Assembly (NCBI GenBank): GCA_964577145.1
Contig: CAZNXM010000025.1
Coordinates: 1 to 28,551 of the forward strand
Source of the DNA: MGIIa-K1 sp964577145
Lineage (GTDB): Archaea; Thermoplasmatota; Poseidoniia; Poseidoniales; Poseidoniaceae
Direction of reading: 5' to 3'
DNA: 28,551 bases
Under the pieces are notes generated by a model. The model was not told the DNA's origin, made no database searches, and was given only the letters and a program-made list of their open reading frames with translations. This document shows positions 1 through 7,203 of the stretch, piece by piece. The position numbers and the translations under genes are program-made. The stretch's first letter is position 1; every line of letters starts with the position of its first letter.

Positions 1-36
1 GCGGCAGCGTCCTCTGAATTTGTTTGCTCTTCCCAT
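1..36 (-). CDS. rpl15: Ribosomal protein L15 (uL15), N-terminal fragment
   Basis: Only the first 12 codons lie in the window (MGRANKFRGRCR), and the frame runs open through base 1. The short basic start and the position directly after L30 in an archaeal spc cluster point to L15 of the large subunit. A GAGGTGAT ribosome binding site sits just before the ATG, overlapping the end of L30. Identity rests mostly on gene order, since the fragment is too short for a firm family call. Confidence 0.6.
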   Translation of the reverse strand, partial: MGRANKFRGRCR

Positions 37-46
37 TCAAATCACC

Positions 47-517
47 TCAAATCATACGCTCGACTAGAGCGCCGATATCCTCTCCACGAGGACCGAGAGC
101 GCCACCAATAACGTAGGTGCGCTTGATGCCACCCCAGCCTTTTGGGCCACGGGGTGGGTGGAGGCGGAAGACACGCTTTAGTTCAGGCATGTCCTTCACT
201 GTTGCATCGCCAGAAGCGATTGCCTTTGCGAATTCCTTAATCGACTTGTAGTCGGTTCCTTCCTTAACATCGGAATCTGTTACCGGCTTGTTACCAATTA
301 GACGTCCTCGGCCAGTAATCACCTTCTCTACGAGGTCTGCATCTGCATTTCCCCAAGTGATGAAATCCTTAGCCTTCTGTAGCATTCCTCTATACTGAGC
401 GTTATCTGGAATGATTACTGCGTGGTTAACACGAGTCAAGTTAAGGTGACCCATTGTCTCACGGATTGAGCGTTCGACCTTTACATCTGAACGTGCACGT
501 ACTACGATCCAACTCAT
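47..517 (-). CDS. rpl30: Ribosomal protein L30 (uL30), archaeal long form
   Basis: This 156-residue large-subunit protein begins MSWIVVRARSDVKVERSIRETM, the beta-strand and helix pattern of uL30, and has the long C-terminal region typical of archaeal/eukaryotic L30/L7 rather than the roughly 60-residue bacterial form. The ATG overlaps the S5 stop by four bases (ATGA), so the two are probably translationally coupled. A GGGAGG motif lies upstream inside the S5 coding end. Nothing looks broken. Confidence 0.93.
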   Translation of the reverse strand: MSWIVVRARSDVKVERSIRETMGHLNLTRVNHAVIIPDNAQYRGMLQKAKDFITWGNADADLVEKVITGRGRLIGNKPVTDSDVKEGTDYKSIKEFAKAIASGDATVKDMPELKRVFRLHPPRGPKGWGGIKRTYVIGGALGPRGEDIGALVERMI

Positions 518-1287
518 TCTAACATCCTCCCTTTGTGAATAAAGAACTCAACACGCTGGCCTTCGGAGACCCTTGTTGTGTTGATAGTTGAAAGTGCGTT
601 GAAAGTAGCCGCTGCATAGTTGATAGTGGTACGAGTCTGCCCCTTGGTACGGGATAGTACGTCCTTGACACCAGCGAGTTCGAGTACACGCTTTCCTGTC
701 TCTCCAATTACCAATCCCTTACCTGCAGGGGCTGGCATCAAAGTTACACGAGTAGAACCTGCTTGTCCTGTAACCTTGAATGGTACAGAGAAACCAGGTC
801 CTGCGCTTGACTCCCATGAGCCGTTTCCACGCTGGACTTGAATCAGATTTAGCTTGGCTGCGGTCAGTGCCTTACGGATGGTTGAAGCAACTTCTTTGCC
901 CTTTGCCATTGCAAGTCCGACATAGCCGTCCTTATTTCCGACACAAGCCATGACATTGAAGCGGACACGTCGTCCACTGTCGGTCATTCGCTGAACCATG
1001 TTGACCTTGATTACTTCATCCTCTAGGTTAGGAATCAATGCATCTACAATTTCGACTTCACGAATTGGTAGTCCAGAAACTAGTGCTTGCTCGTAGGTTA
1101 CGATACGGCCAGCCATTACTTCACGACCGAGACGTGTCTTTGGAGTCCAGGAGCGCAGAGCAGCGATTGCTTCGTCTGCAGAAGTGCGACGGCGGCGGCG
1201 GCGGCCTTCTTGTGGCTCTTCCTCTTCCTGTGGTGCAAAAGCCTTGATCAGGCCCGGTGCCATTGGTGAACTGTCATCATCACTCAT
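514..1287 (-). CDS. rps5: Ribosomal protein S5 (uS5) with extended N-terminus
   Basis: Small-subunit protein of 257 residues. The conserved S5 core starts near residue 60; the double-stranded RNA-binding part includes FNVMACVGNKDGYVGLAMAK, and the C-terminal fold contains MPAPAGKGLVIGETGKRVLELAG. A longer frame opens upstream at 1419, but it overlaps L18 by about 130 bases. The ATG at 1287 is preceded by GAGGAGG at good spacing and starts just after the L18 stop, so it is chosen. The first 40 residues form an extension with a Glu run followed by six Arg, which the core fold does not need. Confidence 0.93.
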   Translation of the reverse strand: MSDDDSSPMAPGLIKAFAPQEEEEPQEGRRRRRRTSADEAIAALRSWTPKTRLGREVMAGRIVTYEQALVSGLPIREVEIVDALIPNLEDEVIKVNMVQRMTDSGRRVRFNVMACVGNKDGYVGLAMAKGKEVASTIRKALTAAKLNLIQVQRGNGSWESSAGPGFSVPFKVTGQAGSTRVTLMPAPAGKGLVIGETGKRVLELAGVKDVLSRTKGQTRTTINYAAATFNALSTINTTRVSEGQRVEFFIHKGRMLE

Positions 1288-1288
1288 C

Positions 1289-1801
1289 TCAGAACGCCTC
1301 CTCAATCTTACTCTTGGTCGCTTCGACAACCGAAGCATAGGACTCATCGATGTGCGCACCTGATGCACGCTCATCATTGGGTAATACGGACTCGCCGTGT
1401 GGTATCTCAAGGCCCGCATCTACCATGCCCTTGAGGGCAGAGAAGGCACGGTTTCCTGGTGTGCTTGCTGCTAGACCAATGTCCAATACAGCTTCATCAT
1501 GACCAGCAGCCAAAGCAGCCTTGCCCATTGCATATCCTACTAGGTAAGATGCAGGGACATTCTTGCGGCTATTGCTCTCAGGCCAACCAAAGCGAGACAC
1601 AAGGTCATCACCGGTCATTGAAAGTTCGACCTTATCGCCATCAACCTTCCAGTTGACAATTTGGCAAACGGTTCGAGTGTTTGAGACACGAACTACTGCA
1701 CGAGCGTTACCACTGCGTAGAAGTTTCAGACGTCGACGGTAATCGGTTTCACCGCTCATGCGGCGACGGTATTGGTTGCGTTGTTTTGTTCCACGTGCCA
1801 T
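1289..1801 (-). CDS. rpl18: Ribosomal protein L18 (uL18)
   Basis: This 170-residue protein belongs to the archaeal L18 / eukaryotic L5 family, which binds 5S rRNA in the central protuberance. It begins MARGTKQRNQYRRRMSGETDYRRR, the family's basic N-terminus, and later has YLVGYAMGKAAL and LDIGLAASTPGNRAFSALKG. The start is the ATG at 1801, which shares one base with the L19e stop (TGATG) and has GGAGGTGA upstream. A GTG one codon earlier is less likely. Confidence 0.94.
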   Translation of the reverse strand: MARGTKQRNQYRRRMSGETDYRRRLKLLRSGNARAVVRVSNTRTVCQIVNWKVDGDKVELSMTGDDLVSRFGWPESNSRKNVPASYLVGYAMGKAALAAGHDEAVLDIGLAASTPGNRAFSALKGMVDAGLEIPHGESVLPNDERASGAHIDESYASVVEATKSKIEEAF

Positions 1802-2259
1802 CACTGTTCACCTCCAGTTGCAATACCTTCGATTCCCATTTGGGTCTTCATGTGAGCGATGGAACGGTATGAGCCGCCCTTCGCCTTGAGGTAGTAGTGA
1901 CGGTATTGGCTACGGTCAAGTGTGCCGTCCTCACGCATATCCTTGAGGGTATGGCGCTGAGCACGGATTGTGCGCATCCACTGCTGTTTGCGTGGGTTGC
2001 GAGCATTTGCACTACCTGAGCGCTTTCCATGGCCTTTACGTCGTCCTTTGCGCTTCTGTTCAAGGCGCTTCAGTGCACGGACACGAGATGTGCCCTGGAC
2101 TGCCTTTGCCTTGATCCATCCACTGTCAATAGCCTCACGAATGTCGTCCTTTTGGACAGACTGTGCGACTTGGTCTAGGTAGGATGGATTTATCCAAATA
2201 CGGTTTACACCGCACTTTAGAATCTGAGCTGCCATCTTCTTCTGATTAGTAATCTGCAT
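1801..2259 (-). CDS. rpl19e: Ribosomal protein L19e (eL19)
   Basis: A 152-residue archaea/eukaryote-specific large-subunit protein with no bacterial counterpart. The N-terminal helical part includes QILKCGVNRIWINPSYLDQV. It is followed by a very basic stretch (KRKGRRKGHGKRSGSANARNP, about residues 68-88) that contacts rRNA, then a helical C-terminal region around RAQRHTLKDMREDGTL. Its ATG overlaps the L32e stop by one base (TGATG), implying coupled translation. Confidence 0.95.
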   Translation of the reverse strand: MQITNQKKMAAQILKCGVNRIWINPSYLDQVAQSVQKDDIREAIDSGWIKAKAVQGTSRVRALKRLEQKRKGRRKGHGKRSGSANARNPRKQQWMRTIRAQRHTLKDMREDGTLDRSQYRHYYLKAKGGSYRSIAHMKTQMGIEGIATGGEQ

Positions 2260-2903
2260 CAGCGTTCCCTCCTGCGGTTTAGAACTCTGATTCCCAATTC
2301 ATCAGCACGGGAATGGATGTTCTCACGCTTTCGTCCACCGACTGTCATTCCGATTCGGGCAGCCTGTGTTTCAGCGTCGATTGATTCTAGGTCACCGGAA
2401 TTGTATACCATTACCTCCTCAAATCCTGAGGGGTGTAGTCCTGCTGCAGCGTTGACCTTTCCATGGCCAATGCGAACAAGGGAACCACGGTACTTGTAAT
2501 TGCGGCGTTGCTTGTTATCCATACCGTGTGGCTTTCTCCAGCCAGAGCGAGATAGACGCTTGTAGCGGAACCATTCGGTCCTGCGGAAGGATGGTGTTGC
2601 TTTCTTCTGAGCTGCACGTAGTGCTAGAGCTTCCTTCAATTCATCACTGAGGACGGGCTTTTGGCGAGCGACGTGCTCTTCGACGATTTCCTCGTCATCC
2701 CAATCCTCATCGTCTTCGAAGTCATCCTCGAATTCTTCCTCAGCCTCTTCCTCAGCCTCTTCTTCGACCGGGGCTTCCTCTGCGGCGCCTTCGTTCTCAC
2801 TAAGGCGAGTGATAAGGTCTGCTTTCTTACCTGAAACAGGTAGACCTGCTTCCTTTAGCAACTCCTTGAGTTGTGCGACTGTTAATTTATCATATTCTGC
2901 CAT
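2259..2903 (-). CDS. rpl32e: Ribosomal protein L32e (eL32) fused to an N-terminal SAP-like domain
   Basis: The L32e core occupies roughly residues 100-214 (FRRTEWFRYKRLSRSGWRKPHG, YKYRGSLVRIGHGK, and the C-terminal IRVLNRRRER) and is a normal archaeal/eukaryotic large-subunit protein. In front of it, residues 5-38 read as a SAP domain: LTVAQLKELLKEAGLPVSGK followed by KADLITRL, two helices with the usual central Gly. A linker of about 40 residues is almost entirely Glu and Asp. SAP domains usually bind nucleic acid, so the extension may contact rRNA or DNA (inference). The ATG at 2903 follows a GGAGG motif. Confidence 0.93.
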   Translation of the reverse strand: MAEYDKLTVAQLKELLKEAGLPVSGKKADLITRLSENEGAAEEAPVEEEAEEEAEEEFEDDFEDDEDWDDEEIVEEHVARQKPVLSDELKEALALRAAQKKATPSFRRTEWFRYKRLSRSGWRKPHGMDNKQRRNYKYRGSLVRIGHGKVNAAAGLHPSGFEEVMVYNSGDLESIDAETQAARIGMTVGGRKRENIHSRADELGIRVLNRRRER

Positions 2904-2916
2904 CTAGATTCCTCCT

Positions 2917-3456
2917 TCAGACCTTCTCCAAGAGATATATTCCGTCCTGGAAGACACGACGGTCTCTGTTCTTGACGGTAGTACAGCGCTCGATGTTGGC
3001 TGCAGTCTGACCGACTGCTTCCTTATCCATTCCACTAACGACAACCTCGACCTTATTCTGGACCTTGACGTCCACGCCAGCTAGGATGTTAGCGGTTCTT
3101 GGAACACGCTCTCCGAAGTAATTGTTTACGACTAACTGATTGCCCTTTACGGCCATAGTCATAGGGAAGTGAGAGTAGAATGCCTTCAAGTTGTAGGTGA
3201 AGCCATCTGTTACTCCCTTGATCATGTTGTTTAGGTGTGCTTTCCATGTACCAGCCATTGCCTTTTCCTTGCGGCGAGGCAAATCAACACGAATCAGAAG
3301 GGCGCCGCCCTCCTCGAATATGCTGACTTTGGCGTCAACGAAATCACGACTCAATGAACCACTTGGTCCAGTGATGGTTACCTTTCCATCAACAAGAGTT
3401 GCTGTGACACCTTCTGGAATCACTACATTGTGTTCGATACGATCCAATTTTACCAT
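2917..3456 (-). CDS. rpl6: Ribosomal protein L6 (uL6)
   Basis: Large-subunit protein of 179 residues with the archaeal L6 form: VTATLVDGKVTITGPSGSLSRDF at the N-terminus, the internal duplicated fold, and GVDVKVQNKVEVVVSGMDKEAVGQ near the C-terminus. The open frame extends back to 3495 but would overlap S8. Two adjacent ATG codons at 3459 and 3456 follow GAGGTGAT. The second has the better spacing and gives MVKLDRIEHNVVIPEGV, so it is preferred; the other is possible. Confidence 0.93.
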   Translation of the reverse strand: MVKLDRIEHNVVIPEGVTATLVDGKVTITGPSGSLSRDFVDAKVSIFEEGGALLIRVDLPRRKEKAMAGTWKAHLNNMIKGVTDGFTYNLKAFYSHFPMTMAVKGNQLVVNNYFGERVPRTANILAGVDVKVQNKVEVVVSGMDKEAVGQTAANIERCTTVKNRDRRVFQDGIYLLEKV

Positions 3457-3466
3457 CATAATCACC

Positions 3467-3859
3467 TCAGTACACGTATGCGAGGAGTCGACCACCTATG
3501 CGGCTCTCCTTTGCGTCTTTGTGGTGCATAATACCACTGTTAGTAGTAAGAATCAGAAGTCCGAAATCTTGAGCAGGAAGGTAGCGACCTTCCCACTTGT
3601 CGAACTCCTGTCGGCGGACGGAGTGACGTGGCTTTACTACGCCACACTCGTTGATTGCACCGCGCAATTGCACGTTGTACGAGCCTCCACGGCCATTGTC
3701 ATTTCTTTCGATTTCACCTACGTATCCTGAAATCTGCATGATTTCTAGGACCGAACCAAGCAACTTGCTTGCAGGGGCTAATTCTACGTCATACCTACCG
3801 GCTTGTTCAGCATTGAACAACTTAGCCAGCGCATCATTTAATGGATCAAACTGCATCAT
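3467..3859 (-). CDS. rps8: Ribosomal protein S8 (uS8)
   Basis: This 130-residue small-subunit protein matches the archaeal length. It begins with DPLNDALAKLFNAEQAG, continues with LGSVLEIMQISGYVGEIE, and ends with the conserved segment LPAQDFGLLILTTNSGIM followed by GGRLLAYVY. S8 binds 16S rRNA helix 21. Two consecutive ATG codons (3859 and 3856) follow GAGGTGAT, so the true start could be one codon later. Confidence 0.95.
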   Translation of the reverse strand: MMQFDPLNDALAKLFNAEQAGRYDVELAPASKLLGSVLEIMQISGYVGEIERNDNGRGGSYNVQLRGAINECGVVKPRHSVRRQEFDKWEGRYLPAQDFGLLILTTNSGIMHHKDAKESRIGGRLLAYVY

Positions 3860-3865
3860 ATCACC

Positions 3866-4018
3866 TCAATTCATTTTCTTAAATCCTATTTCAGGAGCGA
3901 TGTCGCGGAAACACTGCCTGCACAATCGCAGACCGTGTCGACGGATCATTCCACGTCGGCGTCCGCAGCGGCGGCAACCAATAGTGCGTCCAATCTGTTC
4001 TCCGTGGTCACGTGCCAT
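3866..4018 (-). CDS. rps14: Ribosomal protein S14 (uS14), zinc-binding
   Basis: A 50-residue gene read directly from the sequence between L5 and S8. The translation begins MARDHGEQIGRTIGCRRCGR and ends with DIAPEIGFKKMN. Cysteines at 15, 18, 33 and 36 form the CxxC-x14-CxxC zinc site of the archaeal short S14 type. The protein assembles into the 30S head. The ATG starts three bases after the L5 stop, and the preceding GGAG lies inside the L5 end. Length and position match the archaeal spc cluster exactly. Confidence 0.95.
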   Translation of the reverse strand: MARDHGEQIGRTIGCRRCGRRRGMIRRHGLRLCRQCFRDIAPEIGFKKMN

Positions 4019-4021
4019 GCT

Positions 4022-4549
4022 TCACTCCTCCAGGATTTTGAGACCGTAGTTCTCAGCAAACCATGCACGGGCCTCGTCAGCAGTGGTTCGGTGGTTCATA
4101 GCGACCTTTGCCGAGCGTCGGCGACGACGGCTAACACGGTGTCCTGGCCTCTCTAGCACGATATTGATGTCCATGCCGAAGATTCCGATATCCGGGTTAT
4201 ATTTCTGGTCGGGGAAGTCTGTATAATCTGAAATTCCAAAGGAAAGGTTACCCTCACGGTCGAAATTCCAAGATGGAATTGTGTTCTCACGGACCCAAAA
4301 TGCATCGGTGAGGAACTTCTTGATTGTGTCTTGGTCACGCATAGTTGCCTTGCAACCAATTGGGAAGCCAACACGGACCTTTAGGTCACGATTTTGCTGC
4401 TTTCCTAGTGTGCGTACGGGTTGAACTCCAGAAACGAGCTTTAGAACAGACTCTGCGTTGGATAGACGGTCTCCGCCTTCGCCAACACCGATGTTGATGA
4501 CAACCTTCGAGATTCTTGGTTGTACCATTGGGTTTGCCATGTCGCTCAT
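4022..4549 (-). CDS. rpl5: Ribosomal protein L5 (uL5)
   Basis: A 175-residue large-subunit protein that binds 5S rRNA and the P-site tRNA region. Recognisable segments are PRISKVVINIGVGEGGDRLS, the loop VRVGFPIGCKATMR, and SFGISDYTDFPDQKYNPDIG followed by the Arg-rich RVSRRRRRSAKV. The ATG at 4549 overlaps the S4e stop by four bases (ATGA) and has GAGGTGA six bases upstream. Nothing is unusual. Confidence 0.96.
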   Translation of the reverse strand: MSDMANPMVQPRISKVVINIGVGEGGDRLSNAESVLKLVSGVQPVRTLGKQQNRDLKVRVGFPIGCKATMRDQDTIKKFLTDAFWVRENTIPSWNFDREGNLSFGISDYTDFPDQKYNPDIGIFGMDINIVLERPGHRVSRRRRRSAKVAMNHRTTADEARAWFAENYGLKILEE

Positions 4550-5247
4550 TGTGTCACCTCCACGCCTGGTAGGGAATTGCTTCCAACGGTGAATACATTG
4601 TTTGCAGTAGTACCGAATCCTTCGAATTCTACTTCGTTAGGCATACTGGAACGCTTGACGATGTAATTGTTAACATCAGCCAACTTTCCAATGTGTGCTC
4701 CGCCAACGAGCATGCAACGGGTTCCTTCTCCGAACTTGATGTGCTCGAGAACCTTCTGCTCAGGCAGACCGATCTTGAGGGAATCTCCGGACTTGTGCTC
4801 AGTTGCATCATCGACGATGATGTTACGGCCGTCGTGGAGGTGGACCTGTGTCTTTCCTCCCTTGATGGTAGTCTTGCCTTCGATTCGGCAAATCTTCCAA
4901 CCGGCTTCCTTAACGGTGATTGGGCGGTATCGTAGACGGCCATTGGTATCTAGAACGCAACGGTAGTTGTTTTCTCCAAGGGTTAGGACATCCATTAGAC
5001 CAACACCACGGCGGGTATCTTTGACTACTCGTCCATCGACCTTGCAAAGTCCATTGTGTAGAATACGGCGTACTTCACGAGTGGTTCGGGCCATGCCAAG
5101 AACATCGCGAATTACAATTGCTACTGGCATGCTTCTCTCAAGATTATGAGCACCTGCACGCGGGCGGGTGACCCAAATTGTGGTCTTGCGAGGAAGTGGC
5201 CAACTTCGTGGTATTGCTAGGCGCTTCAGGTGACTGCTGCTTCCCAT
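4546..5247 (-). CDS. rps4e: Ribosomal protein S4e (eS4)
   Basis: A 233-residue archaeal/eukaryotic small-subunit protein. The N-terminus MGSSSHLKRLAIPRSWPLPR is the family signature. An S4-type RNA-binding segment lies around residues 40-90 (TTREVRRILHNGLCKVDGRV), and a KOW-like segment near residues 170-190 (FGEGTRCMLVGGAHIGKLA). The frame opens nine bases earlier, but the ATG at 5247 gives the family start and has GGAG upstream. It begins five bases past the L24 stop. Confidence 0.95.
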   Translation of the reverse strand: MGSSSHLKRLAIPRSWPLPRKTTIWVTRPRAGAHNLERSMPVAIVIRDVLGMARTTREVRRILHNGLCKVDGRVVKDTRRGVGLMDVLTLGENNYRCVLDTNGRLRYRPITVKEAGWKICRIEGKTTIKGGKTQVHLHDGRNIIVDDATEHKSGDSLKIGLPEQKVLEHIKFGEGTRCMLVGGAHIGKLADVNNYIVKRSSMPNEVEFEGFGTTANNVFTVGSNSLPGVEVTQ

Positions 5248-5252
5248 ATGTT

Positions 5253-5660
5253 TCAACTCCTATCTGCGGTCAGGCTCTGCATACGCAGCTTGTCCGTCTC
5301 ATCGAGTTTAACGACGACGACGTTAGAGGCGTGGACCGAAATTGCCTCTTCTTTGTTGTCTGATGTGGTTGCGGTTGCACCTTCTACGAAGATGCGACCA
5401 GCATCGGAATTGATGTTTAGGACCTTACCGGTAGCAGGGTCTGCCTTGCGCTTGCCGCCGACTCTCTTGCCACCGTGGGCTAGATCTCCACGGATGACAC
5501 GGATAGTATCACCAACACGGATAGTGACGGTGCGGACTCCTGCTAGGCGGGCATCCGGCTTATCGAGTTGAAGACGAGCACGAACTCGCTTACGCTTGAC
5601 GTGAAGTGGAGCATTGTACTGCTCCTTACGCTGCTTTCCTGGCTTGCTACTCTTTACCAT
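5253..5660 (-). CDS. rpl24: Ribosomal protein L24 (uL24)
   Basis: This 135-residue protein has the archaeal L24 N-terminus (SSKPGKQRKEQYNAPLHVKR) and a KOW motif at about residues 44-65 (VTIRVGDTIRVIRGDLAHGG). It helps start 50S assembly by binding 23S rRNA near its 5' end. The C-terminal region carries an Asp/Glu-containing insertion before VVVVKLDETDK. A GAGGTGTG motif precedes the ATG. It lies between L14 and S4e, the usual archaeal order. Confidence 0.95.
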   Translation of the reverse strand: MVKSSKPGKQRKEQYNAPLHVKRKRVRARLQLDKPDARLAGVRTVTIRVGDTIRVIRGDLAHGGKRVGGKRKADPATGKVLNINSDAGRIFVEGATATTSDNKEEAISVHASNVVVVKLDETDKLRMQSLTADRS

Positions 5661-5670
5661 CTTTCACACC

Positions 5671-6069
5671 TCAAACGATTTGCTTCGCTGTTGCGGCAAT
5701 ACGAGGCCAGCGCTCTGCTGCCTCACGGGATACAGGTCCCTTGATATCGGAACCTTGGACCTCGCCCTTGTCATTGGTAATGACACAAGCATTGTCTTCG
5801 AATTGAGCCCAGGTACCGTCGACCCTACGGAAGGGACGACGCTGGCGGATGACGACAGCGGTATACATCTGACGACGTGTTTCAGGAGTACCGCGCTTGA
5901 TGGAGACCTTGATCAGGTCGCCTACGCCTGCTGCTGGATAGCGACGCATTGTACCACCGAGTTTGCGGACGTTGATGATCTGGGCAATCTTTGCGCCTGT
6001 GTTATCAGCGACCTGAAGTCGAGCCATTGTTGGCAGACCACGGGTTTGCTTTCCTGCTATACCACGCAT
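5671..6069 (-). CDS. rpl14: Ribosomal protein L14 (uL14)
   Basis: A 132-residue large-subunit protein, the usual archaeal length. Signature segments are LQVADNTGAKIAQIINV, RYPAAGVGDLIKVSIKRGTP and the C-terminal KGPVSREAAERWPRIAATAK. L14 forms part of the intersubunit bridge and the factor-binding face. The ATG overlaps the S17 stop by one base (TGATG), so translation is probably coupled. Confidence 0.96.
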   Translation of the reverse strand: MRGIAGKQTRGLPTMARLQVADNTGAKIAQIINVRKLGGTMRRYPAAGVGDLIKVSIKRGTPETRRQMYTAVVIRQRRPFRRVDGTWAQFEDNACVITNDKGEVQGSDIKGPVSREAAERWPRIAATAKQIV

Positions 6070-6404
6070 CAGGCCTCACCACCATTATTCTCAATGACAC
6101 AGAAGGAGACTGTCTTGGAAAGTGGACGGCATTCCATCAACTTCACCTTGTCACCAACTGCAACTTCTCCGATGCAACTTGGTAGGTGAGCTGATAGAGC
6201 GCTTGTACGCTTCTCATATCTCTCATATTTCTGCATATATCGAATGTTATCTCGCTCAACTACTACAGTTCGGGACATACCCAAACTAGCAATTGTTCCT
6301 TCCAAGACCTGACCGCGCAAGCGCAGGGATCCGTGGAACGGACAATTCACATCGCCATCCCACTCTGCAGTAGGGTTCTTTACATCAACTCCGATGTCTC
6401 TCAT
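6069..6404 (-). CDS. rps17: Ribosomal protein S17 (uS17)
   Basis: Small-subunit protein of 111 residues with an OB-type fold. Supporting segments are NCPFHGSLRLRGQVLEGTI and MSRTVVVERDNIRYMQKYERY, plus VGDKVKLMECRPLSKTVSF near the C-terminus. A GTG at 6413 would extend the frame, but it lies inside the GGAGTGAT ribosome binding site, so the ATG at 6404 is taken. It follows the Rpp29 gene directly, the usual archaeal arrangement. Confidence 0.95.
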   Translation of the reverse strand: MRDIGVDVKNPTAEWDGDVNCPFHGSLRLRGQVLEGTIASLGMSRTVVVERDNIRYMQKYERYEKRTSALSAHLPSCIGEVAVGDKVKLMECRPLSKTVSFCVIENNGGEA

Positions 6405-6409
6405 CGTGA

Positions 6410-6673
6410 TCACTCCATTTTGTAATTGCGGTGTATTCTATCCTCGGAACGCTGCCGCACCAGCGAGCCTCGGATGACGGCGTTTCCACCGTCTAGGTTG
6501 AATTCGATTGATGCCTTTCCGAGGATGACCTCTCGGCCACCTTCTAACATCGTGATGGTTTCTCTGGTCTCATCTAGGACAAGACCACTGCGTCCAACAA
6601 GAGTTGAATCGCTTGAAGACGCAATGTGAATATCGCGTCCAATCCAAGGTTGGTTGAGGAGAGCATTGACCAT
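6410..6673 (-). CDS. rnp1: Ribonuclease P protein component 1 (Rpp29/Pop4)
   Basis: An 87-residue subunit of archaeal RNase P, the RNA-protein enzyme that trims tRNA 5' leaders. The small Sm-like fold is visible in WIGRDIHIASSSDSTLVGRS, GLVLDETRETITMLEGGREV and ASIEFNLDGGNAVIRGSLV. The frame opens upstream at 6751 inside the aIF1 gene, but the ATG at 6673 has GGAGGTG before it and gives the family length. Its place between aIF1 and S17 matches other euryarchaeal operons and supports the call. Confidence 0.9.
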   Translation of the reverse strand: MVNALLNQPWIGRDIHIASSSDSTLVGRSGLVLDETRETITMLEGGREVILGKASIEFNLDGGNAVIRGSLVRQRSEDRIHRNYKME

Positions 6674-6674
6674 C

Positions 6675-6974
6675 TCAGCGCACCTCCACATTGAATCCAT
6701 TATTCTTGAGAACCGCTGCAGCCTTCTTCTTGTGATCTCCTTGGAGTTCAATCACACGGCCCTTGACGGTCCCGCCAGCTGCACACCTATTCTTCAGGAG
6801 TTTAGCCAACTCACCAATGTCGATTGCTGAATCTTCGATTCCCTCGACCTTGGTGACTATCTTTCCGTAGCGACGACGGTCGGTGCTGATGGTTGCCATT
6901 TGCTGTTCCTTAGCGATCTCCTGACAGATACAAAGCTCATCAGGTAGTCCACATACGTTACAGATAGCAGCCAT
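6675..6974 (-). CDS. Translation initiation factor aIF1 (SUI1 family)
   Basis: A 99-residue homologue of eukaryotic eIF1, which monitors start-codon choice on the 30S subunit. The N-terminus has a Cys cluster (CNVCGLPDELCIC, residues 5-17), as in several archaeal aIF1 proteins. The SUI1 core follows with YGKIVTKVEGI, LAKLLKNRCAAGGTVKGRVI and LQGDHKKKAAAVLKNNGF. GGAGGTGA precedes the ATG. A second in-frame Met (residue 26) also opens a complete core, but the upstream start has the better ribosome binding site. Confidence 0.92.
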   Translation of the reverse strand: MAAICNVCGLPDELCICQEIAKEQQMATISTDRRRYGKIVTKVEGIEDSAIDIGELAKLLKNRCAAGGTVKGRVIELQGDHKKKAAAVLKNNGFNVEVR

Positions 6975-7011
6975 TCATTTCACCTCCTTCGTTCCACTTG
7001 TTTGATTATTA

Positions 7012-7203
7012 TCACTCGCTCATCTTTGTCTTTAGACGAGCAATGCTTCTACGGGTAGCCTTGAACGCTCCCATATTGGATGGTGTACCACCAAGTGCTT
7101 GCTCAGCACGGAGTTGTAGCAACTCCTCTTGAAGTTCAGTAAGACGGTCTTCCATAGCCTCTTGGCTCATGGATGCAATCTCTCTATTACTGACGTGGCT
7201 CAC
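7012..7203 (-). CDS. rpl29: Ribosomal protein L29 (uL29)
   Basis: This 63-residue, two-helix large-subunit protein sits near the polypeptide exit tunnel. The helical pair is visible as EDRLTELQEELLQLRAEQAL and FKATRRSIARLKTKMSE. The ATG overlaps the S3 stop by four bases (ATGA). About 37 bases separate it from aIF1, the widest gap in this part of the operon, and they hold only the aIF1 ribosome binding site. Confidence 0.94.
   Translation of the reverse strand: MSHVSNREIASMSQEAMEDRLTELQEELLQLRAEQALGGTPSNMGAFKATRRSIARLKTKMSE

Noticed and set aside
1288..1419. Longer S5 start upstream
   Set aside because: It would overlap the L18 gene by about 130 bases with non-family sequence; the ATG at 1287 has a strong ribosome binding site.
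5614..6189. 191-residue plus-strand open frame opposite L14 and S17
   Set aside because: It is antisense to two certain ribosomal genes and has no domain pattern or start signal.
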